Assembly: GCF_021869535.1 (NCBI RefSeq)
Contig: NW_026262593.1
Coordinates: 60,844,318 to 60,908,317 of the forward strand
Length of the DNA: 64,000 nucleotides
From: Mytilus californianus
Lineage: Eukaryota; Mollusca; Bivalvia; Mytilida; Mytilidae
Reading direction: 5' to 3'
Positions 47,861 to 59,800 of this stretch are shown in pieces. Below the pieces are notes generated by a model. It did not search any database, was not told the DNA's origin, and saw nothing but the letters and a program-made list of their open reading frames with translations. The translations under genes and the position numbers were made by a program. How positions within the stretch are numbered: position 1 is the first letter of the stretch; the number at the start of each line of letters is the position of its first letter.

Positions 47861-48582
47861 TGTCCGTGTAACACCCGTTAATGTACTGTTTTTCTATAGC
47901 TCTGCTGGGGGCAAAGTCGTACAAGTGCATTTTATTCACCTTAAAACAAAATAGCTGTTTGGGCTATTTATAGATAAGTGTGTAATATAATTATCCTGTA
48001 TAACGATACGCATCTGTGATTAACTGTAACTTTGTTGATGATATGTAACTTAGAATCCCTTAACAGATTTAACCCATCGTGACGTGCCCCGTATGACTAA
48101 TTAGACCGGGTCTCAAGTGACTCGGTAATTATGTGTAAAACAAAAGGGCCTGGAGTGGTGCAATTTTTAGTCAACACCATTGTCATATATTAGTTATATA
48201 TAAAGTTGAATTCTTTGATTCGTCGTTTTTACGTCATGCCGGCTAACAAATTGGACCTCGTTATTTTAGTAGTATAGATATATAAATAGTTCTCATTTTT
48301 TCTGCAAGGATATATAAGTTTCATAGACTTAAACAAGTTTAATTTAATCTAGCTTAAAAGGCATAAGAACACGTGTTCACAGGTAAACACGTTATAAGTC
48401 CATGTAAATCAAAAGTTTACGAGATATGGTAGCTTTTTGTTTACACAATAGCATTTTAAATTTTGAAAAGGTAGATTATAATTTATTTACATTGAATAGT
48501 ATATAGTTAAATCAGCTGGAACGTCGTCCTTAGCCATAATACACGAGTACATATGATCGTATATAAACAAGGTAAGTGGTAA

Positions 48583-48586
<4 letters not shown>

Positions 48587-48622
<36 letters not shown>
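48587..48622. repeat. (AG)n microsatellite
   Basis: Uninterrupted GA dinucleotide run of about 16 units. Confidence 0.95.
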
Positions 48623-48625
<3 letters not shown>

Positions 48626-48754
48626 TAATGCAAGTATGGTATACACGTGACTTTGTTTTTAAGTCCAAATATAATCAGCCATTCATTCGTCACCATATAT
48701 ATCATATAGGATAACACTTTGATCTTGATACTGGACAAATTCTTACATAAATAT

Positions 48755-49110
48755 AAGGAGATGCGGTATGATTGCCAATGAGACCAACGGACAAGAATGT
48801 GAAAACTATAAGGTCACCATACGGCCTTCACAATGAGCAAAACCGATACTGTATATTAATTTATCAAGGCCCGAGATTAATATAATATGAAACAAAGGCA
48901 TAAGAGTAAACCAACGAAATTTCATAATTCTTAACTAATAAACGAAAACAAGCATGGCAGACAGCAACCAACAACAACCACTGAATCAGGGTGCGTTATA
49001 ATCTTTTCCAGATGCACAGTGTTTTCCGTTCTTTTTGGGTATAAACACGAAACTATTTGCCTTTAGATGGAGAGTTTTGGTTAAAGACACGCTAAAAGAA
49101 TGCGGCGGAT
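48755..49110 (+). repeat. GCCAATGAGACAAC-family repeat, plus strand
   Basis: GAGATGCGGTATGATTGCCA, AAGGTCACCATACGGCCTTC and AACAACAACCACTGAATCAG mark a long copy ending near the GCGGCGGATTTAAACATGTT block. Confidence 0.65.
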
Positions 49111-49517
49111 TTAAACATGTTCAACCCTAAGAAATTAAGGTTATCCTTCGGATATTTAATTTGGATTGAAGTACAACTGGAACTGCGCGAAATAAAACTT
49201 TCGTTTCGAAATAGTTCGTCAAATTATATTCGATTATCCTACATATTGAAATCGTACAATTATATTAGTTTTCTATCTATAGAAACATTTTATCCTGCAA
49301 TCGACCTTTCTACTATACTATTACAGGTGTACAGATAACACGAAGCGATATACGTATATAGTCTCCTGGTATCCTGCTTCTGTTTCGAGCGAACGGTTAC
49401 GTCACAGTTCAATTTAGGGTCCTCATTGCCGTCCGCGTTTAAGTCATGTCGATTTCTTTCAAAAACAAATTCAAGGATTGGGATGGAAAAAAATATACAA
49501 AATTAATTGCAGAATAA

Positions 49518-49667
49518 AGACAATAACTGTTTAGTGTCTTTAAATATCAGCTGTATTTGTACTCGGCTCGAAACAGGAGTAATAGCTCACTAAAGCTCGC
49601 ATCACACCCGTTTCTTAGCCTCCAACAAATACAGCTGATATTTAAAGACACTAGACAGTTATTGTCT
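49518..49667. mobile_element. 150-bp MITE with 43-bp inverted termini
   Basis: AGACAATAACTGTTTAGTGT...CAGCTGTATTTGT at the left is repeated inverted at 49625-49667 with about one mismatch in 43. The 64-bp centre is partly self-complementary (GGCTCGAAAC against GTTTCTTAGCC). It stands about 0.5 kb upstream of the first SLCO coding exon. Confidence 0.75.
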
Positions 49668-49828
49668 ATACATTATACCCTTAAATATAAATAAAAACAT
49701 AGAGATTGTAGTGCGCACGATCCTAATCATATACACTATTGACTTAAGGTTTGGGCAATCAAATCAATAAACATTTAAGCGCACGATCAACAAAGAGATA
49801 AAAGAACATCCAAAATTGTCGAAGATCA

Positions 49829-49833
<5 letters not shown>

Positions 49834-49873
<40 letters not shown>

Positions 49874-49885
49874 ATGAGAGAGACG
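49834..49885. repeat. (AG)n microsatellite
   Basis: GA dinucleotide run of about 18 units with a short interrupted extension, some 310 bases upstream of the SLCO start codon. Confidence 0.95.
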
Positions 49886-50192
49886 GGGTCAAAATAAAGT
49901 TATTCCTTCATTTCGATAGAAAGTTTACAATTAAAAATGTTTCATTAAATATTTTCAAATGAAAAAGATCTTAAGTCCTTTTTCTTTAATAAAAATCATC
50001 CATTGCCTGAAGGAACTTTAGTAAAATTGAAAATCTTTTAACTGTAAATTTACATTACACTAATTTTGGGTTGGTGTCAATCCCCCTAAAATGCAGTAAT
50101 ATCGTTCGTCCGGTAAATCCGTTTATTTCGTACACATTTCAATATACTTATGTAGCTAGATTTAAAATTTCACCATAGATTTTTTTCCAGAA

Positions 50193-50820
50193 ATGAATAC
50201 AAAATCCGATAATTGTGGGATTGGCAGATGTCAACCAAAAAGTCTCCAGTTTTGTGCGACCATTGTTTGTTTTACGGGTATCTACAGTTTATCCAGTTTG
50301 ACAACATCAACCCTGTCAATTTATATAAGTTCGCAGATAACAACACTCGAAAAACAGTTTGGCTTCAATAGTTCACAGAGTGGATTTTTGTTAAGTTGTA
50401 ATGACATCGGTTTCTTATTGTTGACACTTTTTGTTAGCTATAGAGCAACAACTGCTCATATCCCACGCACACTAGGTATATCAACCGTACTTTATGGATT
50501 TGCCGGCATTTTGTGTTCCTGTGCATATTTTCTTATGCCGAGCCAAGATAGTGGAACAAAAACAACAAATGAAACAAATTTTGAGCCAACAGATTCTTTG
50601 CAGTTGTGCAATCTTAAGAATTTATCGTCATACGATACAACCCAATGTGAAAGCGAGGCACCTAAAGCTGTTGGTACAGCAACAGCGTTTACTCCTGTTG
50701 CAATGGCTATTATCGCGATTGGTATGGTATTGCAAGGTGTTGGGAAGTCTCCAAGGACGCCATATGTTTCTTATTACGTTGATGAAAATGTCGAGAAAAG
50801 GAAAACATCTATGTATCTTG
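50193..50820 (+). CDS. SLCO exon 1 (start codon, TM1-TM4)
   Basis: This exon encodes residues 1-209 plus one base of Gly210. Hydrophobic segments lie at about 20-45, 64-84, 92-113 and 169-188. The loop between TM3 and TM4 has two N-glycosylation sequons (NET, NLS). A strong splice acceptor, TTTTTTCCAG, ends at 50190, two bases before the ATG, so an upstream non-coding exon is likely and the promoter is probably further left. The donor is GTAAGT at 50821. Confidence 0.94.
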
Positions 50821-53800
50821 GTAAGTTTACATTCAAGGTCAACATGTGTTTATATATTCTTACTAATGATTGTCCTGAACATGCATGAAATATTTCGGAC
50901 GTTCAGCAATCAACAATCAATCAATTTGCCTCTTGATGGTTTTGATGAAAGTAACACAGGACTTCAATTTTTTTTCATGAAATATTCAGTGATCTCACTT
51001 CCAGTTGATATGTATCCCTTGAATCAATATAGACCCGAATATGAATGAAAAATTGGCCGCTTGACATTCAGGGAACACCTATTATGTATACTACTCACTA
51101 GACAACTTGTTTAAGGATATACTTAGGTAAAATTAAAACAAGAATGTGTCCATAGTACACGGATGCCCCACTCGCACTATCATTTTCTATATTCAGTGGA
51201 CCGTGAAATTGAGGTCAAAACTATAATTTGGCATTAAAATAAGAAAGATCATATCATGGGGAACATGTGTACTAAGTTTCAAAATGATTGGACTTCAACT
51301 TCATCAAAAACTACCTTGACCAAAAACTTTAACCTGAAGCGGGACAGACGGACGAACGGACGGACGGCCGGACAATAGGACGCACAGACCGAAAAACATA
51401 ATGCCCCTCTACCATCGTAGGTGGGCATAAAAATTTAGAATTTAAAATTGATACTATAAGTCAGAAATGCATTAGTAAAGGAACAAAATGAGCTAAAATA
51501 TTGATAGGTTATGGAACTCCTTTTTGCGATATTTGATTTATAAAAAATGGCGGGAAAAGGCTGACTCGGACTTTTACCTTATATTTAGCATTAGCATTAT
51601 TTGGGTCTCAAATCGTAAGCTAAAAAAAATCTAGAATCTGCTTCAATTTCGGTTATGACCTTTTTATGAGCTTTTGAAATCTTCTATGGAAAGAAAAGTT
51701 GGTGATATGGGGCAAAATATTTCACCCTGCATTGTAAGACAAAACACAAGAAGTCCGAACATCTGACAAAAGTTCATAAACTTGACCTGAGTACATCCTT
51801 AACAGAGCAGCAAATGATTATGACCGATATTGCCAAAACTCGTATAATCAGTAGAAAAACATTGCGAAAAAATTATTTATTTTTAAAAATCGATGGAGGC
51901 CGAACTGGCTTTGTTTTGAAACTAGGGGTGGAATCGTTATGACTTTGAACATGCTAGTCTTTCTTTACATCGTATATTTCATTTTATTTTAAATACAATT
52001 TGTTTTATTAATATTATATTATTTGACCTTTGACATTGTTGTATTCAGTGTATGTTCATGAAATTATGTACCTGTTTTTGTTTAATTTTAGGTATAATCA
52101 TTACCGTTGGTATATTTGGACCAGCACTGGCATTTGGATTAGGAGCAGTTTTTAGTAACATATACGTTACGTTAGAAGGTATGATCTGTTGGTATCACTC
52201 GGCATACGATACAGTTACAGCGGAGGTAATGACGTTAAAAATGTTATTTTTTTGCGACGTCAAAATGTGACATATCGGGAAAAGATGCATTTTTCGACAG
52301 TTGTAATCATTAGCTAGAAGACGAGTACATTGACCCCTCTTTGTGTAAAGAAGATTATCCAAATGTTTTAAAAATAATCCGCTTGTATTTATGTTTAAAA
52401 AAATAGTTAGTCATGTCTATCCAAAAGGATAGAAATGTCCAAAAAACAGCAATTTTGAAATGTTTAAAATTCCGACCACATTTATCTCTTAAAGTAGCAC
52501 ATGAAGGTATAATTTTTATTTCATATTTGAATTGACTAGGTGAAAAATAGCTTGTATGCAAATGTTCGTAAAAATATCACCGTGGGTTCAAAACTGTATC
52601 GTATGCCGTTAAATGAAAATTGAAAATAAGCACAGGAAACACAAGAAAACAAATGCAATAACAGGGACAGAGTTTAGAGTAATCAAAACTAGTTTAAGTC
52701 TACCACTTAAATTTGGTTTCATATGACGCTTTTTTATGCATAAATATGTTTTAGTACCGGCTGTTTACAGGCTATATTTATGCCTAAACTTAGATATTTG
52801 TGAAAATGAAAATTTGACAATGGCAAAGGATACGGATCTTGCAATAATGTATAGTTTTTGGCAGTGAAATAGATAAACTTTGAGTAATTTAAGATTATAA
52901 TGAAAAAAACATTGTATGTGACAAATATTTGATTATAAAAATGAAAATGTGGTATGATTTCCAATGAGACAACTCTCCACAAGAGACCAAATGACACAGA
53001 AATTAACAACTATAGGTCACCGTACGGCCTTCAACAATGAGCAAAGCCCATACCTCACAGTCAGCTATAAAAGGCCCGAAGTGACAATTTAAACAATTCA
53101 TACGAGAAAACTAACGGCCTAATTTATGTACAGAAAATGAACGAAAAACAAATATGTAACACATAAACAAACGACAACCACTGAATTACAGGCTCTTGAC
53201 TTGGGACAGGCACATACATACAGAATGTGGCGGGGTTAAACATGTTAGCGGGATCCCAACCCTTCCCCTAACCTGGGACAGTCTTCTTATAAAGGTCAAT
53301 ATAAGAAAAAGCTAAAAAATAAGGATAATCAGACAAACATCAGTCCAAATGACGTGAATGTTCTTCTTTATATCTTAATGCTCTTTTCCTCTTTTATTTG
53401 GTATTGAATGCATATTTATGAAAATGTCTGTTGAATTCAAATAACACGTGTAAAGACAAGGAGCCATTTAGACTTTTACATATGAAATTGGTACCAAAAA
53501 TAGCTAGGGGACAATCGAAAGTAATAAATCACATATAAAACAGACAACACCATTACCATTGATTACCAAGAATAAAAAACGACGAAACAGCAAACAATAA
53601 AAACAAGACGTTTCATAGAAAACTAAAGATTCAACAACATGAACTCTGTAAAAAGCCGGAGGGGAACTCGGGTGCCATAGAAATTAAGAATGAGTACCAG
53701 TCTATCCTTGAAAATGGTTTCTCGTTTTCTTGACTTTTATTTTCTAATTTATGGTGCTGTTGAACAGTATATCTCGCATCTCATTTTTTATTTTTTTATT

Positions 53801-56800
53801 CGGTATAAATGTAAATAAACTCATCAGATATACCAGTCTTAAAAGTTTGTAGGGCAGACGCGCATTTCGTCTACAACAGACTCATTAGTGACGCTCGAAT
53901 CAAATAGTTCAAAAGGCCAAATAAAAAACGAAGTTGAACAACATTGAGGACCCAACAATTCAGAAAAGTTTTACCAAAAACAGCTAATTTAAGTAATCTA
54001 TTCTAAATTATATGATAAGAATTTGCTGTTTATAAAAGTTGCATTATATTTATTCGTATAACCTACAGACAGCTCCACTTACTTAAAGAATTTCCGAGTG
54101 CACAATGTTTTGAAGTTAAGGGAAAATACCCGTTGATTTAAACGCCTGACACTTTTTTTATTGAAAACTTATACACTTAAACCCTTTTCTGGAAAATTAA
54201 TGTTAGTAAAAGCGTCCAGATATGTTTATCATCTTTTGATCGTCTACTTTCATATGGGATTTTTTGTTTATATATAATATTGTCAGGTAAACACATTAAT
54301 GATTGATTGATTTTTGATTGCTTAACATCATAAACGTCATAAACCCATTTATAAATAATTGAATATCTTACTGCCAAAGTTTTTTTCTCTCCAAAATTTA
54401 TCTGGTAAAGGCATAAGTAGATTTAAAATGTTTGCACCTGTCCTAAGTCAGGAATCTGATTACAGTAGTTGTCGTCTGTTTATGTAGTTCATACGTGTTT
54501 CTCGTTTCTCGTTTTTATATAGATTAGACCGTTGGTTTTTCTGTTTGAATGGTTTTACACTAGTAATTTTTTGGGGCCCTTTATAGCTTGCTGTTCGGTG
54601 TGAGCCAATGCTCCGTGTTGAAGGCCGTACCTTGACCTATAATGGTTTACTTATATAAATTGTAACTTGGATGGAGAGTTGTCTCATTGGCACTCATACC
54701 ACATCTTCCTATATCTATTAAATAAAAATAATGATAAATCACTTGCGGTGGACGAGATTTCAGAATCAGTAGTTAACCATTTAATTCTCCTCTACATTGA
54801 GATTTAAGTTTTTAAATTACCTAGCAGTAAAAGTAATGTAATGTAATGTCCTGTTCAATTCAAGTAATGTTCAAGGTCGAGATACTGCATCTTCTTCAAT
54901 TTTAGTAAGTATTCTATTTTTAATACTACGAATTATGTCACGTGACCATAAGGTGTATACACGAATCCCTATATAATTATGTTGCACCGCCGAAGTCAAT
55001 TTCCAACAGATTTAAAGCATACTATCATCTGCATGTTTTGTTCATACATAGAGAATAAATCGCATAATATTTATTTCAGATGTTGCTATTACAACTAGGG
55101 ACCCACGCTGGATAGGGGCATGGTGGTTAGGCTTCCTAATATTTGGAATTATTAGCATAGTGATATCCTTGCCGTTGTTTTGTTTTCCAAGGAACTACCA
55201 ATCTAACAAAAAAATAATAAAAACTGAGCCAAAGAAAAATATTAAATTTCTCAGTCATATAAAAGGTTAGTATTATCTAGCTTAGAGACATCTTTTATAT
55301 ACTTGTAATCATAACATAACATTCTTGAATGCACATATTTTGTAGTGAACGTATTAAAATATGCCTAAATCTGGCATTATTAACAAGCTGCCAGGGTTTT
55401 CGATATCACAAACTAGTCAAAACATTTACTAAATTTTATCATCGGTACAAGGACATCAGTCGTAAATATAAATCAACATGCAGACATCTTATACGTTCAG
55501 GTATTTCACATCCAATATTTTATGGTAATATTCTTTACAAAGCGCAAAAATGTCGGCATTCACCTCAAAAGCTAACCAAGCCTTTAAACAGACTAATTCG
55601 GAAAGGATGTAGTTACGATACTGTTGTCAAGTCATTTAGGATTGCACATTTTGGTATTAGTATTGATTCACTCATAGGGTCTTTGCATCGGAAATAAACA
55701 CATTTATTCTAAAACCAGTTGTTGGCATGATACGGGTTATGTTCTTCTCATATATTTTATGATGGTATGATACTAAAGCCCTAACGGGAGGGATTGTACT
55801 TGATTTTCATATGATGAAGACATAATCTTTCAATCTGTTTAATTGAGGTTTGGAGCTGGCATGTCAGTAACTGCTAGTAGTCCTTTGTTTATTTATGTAT
55901 CATTGTCATTTTGCTTAGTTTCTTTTGTTACCTATTTTGACATCGGACTCAGACTTCTTTTAAACTGAGTTTTACTGTGCATATTGTATGTGTTTCTTTT
56001 TCTACATTGGCTAGAGGTATAGAGGAGGGTTGAGATCTCACAAAACATGTTTAACCCCGCCGCATTTTGCGCCTGTCCCAAGTCAGGAGCCTCTGGCCTT
56101 TGTTAGTCTTGTATGTTTTTTAATATTAGTTCATTTATATGTTTTGGAGTTTAGTGTGACGTTCATTTTCACTGAACTAGTACACACTTTTATTTAGGGG
56201 CCAGCTGAGGACCACCTCCGGGTGCGGGATTTTCTCGCTGCAATGAAGACCCTTTGGTGGCCTTCGGCTGTTGTCTGCTCTTTGGTCGGGTTGTTGTCTC
56301 TTTGACATATTCTCCATTTCCATTCTCAGTTTTATGCATTACTTATAGCTAATATATGTTTGGGAAATTGAACAGTTGATTAACAAGTAAAAGTATCAAA
56401 GTATCTGTAATGTAAGATATATCTTCGGTGTTTATATTCTTAAAAGATGTTTTGTCTGCTATTGCATTTAAAACGTTTCCCAAATTTTGTTCTTGGCGAT
56501 TTAGAACTTGAAATAATTTGCTGTGACACCTGTTTATTGTTGAAGACTGTCTTTTGACTTATATATATCGTTTGTTTATCAACTGTGTCGTTGGGTTGCT
56601 ATCTCATTGAATTCCTTTTTCGTAGATAAATGCCTTTACAGCTGACGTATTCAATGCAAGTCATTCATATAACTATTGTAATTGACGTTATAAGTTGTTA
56701 TTAGATAAATTTTATAAAATTGTTTCTGTATCAATTGCAGGATTTGTAAGCACTGTACTACGTCTATTTAGGAACGGGTGCTTCACCTTTTCGATCCTTG

Positions 56801-59800
56801 GCAGTTGTTTACAAATGTTCTTTGTTTCGGGTATGATTTCTTTCATGCCAAAATTTTTAGAAACACAGTTTACTATACCCACTTGGCATGCCAATTTATT
56901 AATGGGTAAGTTTATCTGAATAAATGGATTGAATTACCATATTTTCATGTAAGTTAAAACAAGTTTTTTTATTCTAAAACTTAAGATTTTATCTGAAAAT
57001 AGCATATTTCTAATAACGTTGGAAACCTTAAAATAAAAGACCAACAAAAATATTGCATGGAATCGAATAGTGAAGAAAAATATACCCAAAACATTGCAGG
57101 TAATTGTAAGTCTAATTTATTGGCGGAAAGGGGGGGGGGGCACTTTTGTAACATATAATAATAAAAACTATAAACTACATATATTAATTTTTCAATAGAA
57201 CAGCAACATATCATTACTTTAGATACGCTTGTGACAAATGTACACACACGTGTAATGCATTTTTAATGAGTGACTTGATATTTGTAAAATGAGTTGTCTT
57301 CCTTTTACTAGAAAAGCATCTATCAACATCAAAATAAGGAGATGCGGTATGATTGCCAATAACACAACTATCAATCAGAGTCCAAATGACGTGGACGAAA
57401 GCACAGATCTATAGGTCACCGTAATACCGTCAACAGTGAGCAGAACCAATACCGTTCTTTCATTTATAAAAGGTCACGGCATGACAAAATGTGAAACAAT
57501 TCAGACGGAAAAAACAACGACATGATTGATGAAAAAAACAAAGAACGAAAAACAAATATGACAGGCACAATAAGAATGGCGGGGTTAAACATGTTTGTGA
57601 ACATGTATAACAACACACATTAAGGATGTTCGCTCCTCTTGTTTTTGAATGTTTGCCAGATATTCGGAATCGTCTGGTTTTATCCATGTAGTGCCATTAA
57701 AAATTTTCCCCGATAACCCCTCCTTTTCTTTTCATAATTTTATTATATATAGTTTAAAAAGCCATATTTGAAAAAATCCTATAAAATCCTTGTTATTTTT
57801 TCATAATTTTTGAAAGAAAAAGAGCGTCAAAGTACAATGTATGAAAAGTCTAGAGAGAATTATTTCCCGCCAAATTTTCAATGGCTTATATCTCGAAAAC
57901 AATCACACGGACCCTTCATTTTTTTCTGCTTTTTAAGTTCCTTGATTATATACTATCAATTTATAACAGCCTTTTAAAAAGCTTGTTATTTTGAAACAGA
58001 GTAGCGAACATCCTTAAGAACAATCAATTGATTTATTAAAAAAACAAAATCAATGACAGTACTGATACAAAAATATTCAAAGATCTGACTATGGTGTTAA
58101 GTTGACAACCTTTAAGAACAAATTTATTGAAAGGACCAATGAGTTAACACGGATCTTGCTAAATCAACATGCTCTATAAACAACATCACCGTAAACATTA
58201 GGATGTAATGTCACTATTTTGATAAATTATGCAGATACAGCCAAACTTCCTACCTGAATCTTTGTATCTATAAAAAAATTAAGTAAAGGTTTAAGCTCAA
58301 TTATTTACTAGATTTACATAAATAACGTTCATTGATGCTAAAACGATGGCATTTATTAGTAAACAGACAGAGCAATCGTTTGCAAATCATCCACACCTTT
58401 GAAGAAGCTAGGGTTCATTGTTCAAAGCAATATGAACGAAAAATTGTCTCTTTTGTGGTAAAGTTTTGAAGTAAAGAGTTTCCCGTATGAAACTGAAATG
58501 TCCCAATGTAGAAAAGGGCAATTATTGCTGTTCATATTATATTTATCCAATGGAAGTTCACTTGGTTAAAATTCCGCCATATAAATGGAGAACTCTTGAT
58601 TATTTAAAGAAAAATGTCATCCAGGTTACGGAATAAATGCAAACAAATTACCAATTAGATAGTATTTTGACGAATCTTTACTGACTAAGGCCATTAAAAA
58701 TACAGGAACAAGACCTCTGTTTAAAAATGGAAATATTGGTGCCCATACAAAAGATCATTTTAGTTAAATAAGAAAACTTCTGTTTCATTAGGTCGTTTGG
58801 AAGTGTAGTGTACAGAGTCACAATAATTGTTAACCGAATTGAGCGGACCTTCAAAAGCACATAATTATAATTTATCCAAGACTCCAGAAATAATTAAGTC
58901 CATTGTTTACGTATCTTTCATAAAAAAAAGGAAATAACAAGTTCGTTAGTTGAAGTAAAGGTAATAGTCTAAAGCTTAAACAAGGTTAGTTGTAGAACAC
59001 TTTCTAGAAGCCGAGATGAAACAATATTAGACATAACTTATTTTACGTGTGTTATATAGAATGTTCAGAATTTAGTAATGAAAATTACTGGATTATGATA
59101 TATTCTCCTTTCATAAGTAGACGGTAGAATTTATTGTTTTCAAATGAGCAAATCATATTACATCCACCAACTCTTATTGAAAAATCAAAAGTTAATTTAC
59201 ATTTATTATCAAACGATAAATTTACACAACATAAATAAAAAAATAAGAGGGCAATCCAGTTTACATGTACCAGTGACTGTGACTATATTATGATTCACTG
59301 TAAAAGTGAATGTAAGAGCACTGAAAACCACTAAAAGGAGAATACAAAAGCTTTAGAATTCAAATACGAAAAGACATTTTCTTTAATGTAGCTAGCCTTC
59401 GGATGTCGACGAAAGATTTTTCTTAAACTACTGTACAAACGACTTCTGGTTCAACGTACATTAAATTTTTATATGAAAACTAGGGGTCACGGACCTTGTT
59501 TTTTCCCCCGTTTAAATGCACTGAAATTAACGAAATCACAGTTATTGTATATGGGTTATATAGGGGAAACTTAAATTTTTCCTTATTCAGGAAACATTAA
59601 ACGATAGAATTGGTTAAAATTCAATAAGAAAATTACTTGTCATAAGTTCTTCCGAAATATCAAATAGAAATAAGGGATCACGAGCCTTTTCTTCTTGAGA
59701 AAATAAAAAAAACCAACACAAATTTTCCTGTCAAATTCAATAAAATTATCTGCTCTTGATTTTAAAGAATTTTTTTCTGAAAATTATATATACTCTTGAC

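Noticed and set aside
50494-51048. 184-residue plus-strand frame overlapping SLCO exon 1
   Set aside because: It is an out-of-frame shadow of the SLCO exon that runs into the intron; it has no domain.
55329-55697. 122-residue frame as an alternative SLCO exon
   Set aside because: Its sequence is the C-terminus of a reverse transcriptase with a near relative at 42689-42838, and SLCO exon 3 joins exon 4 in phase without it.
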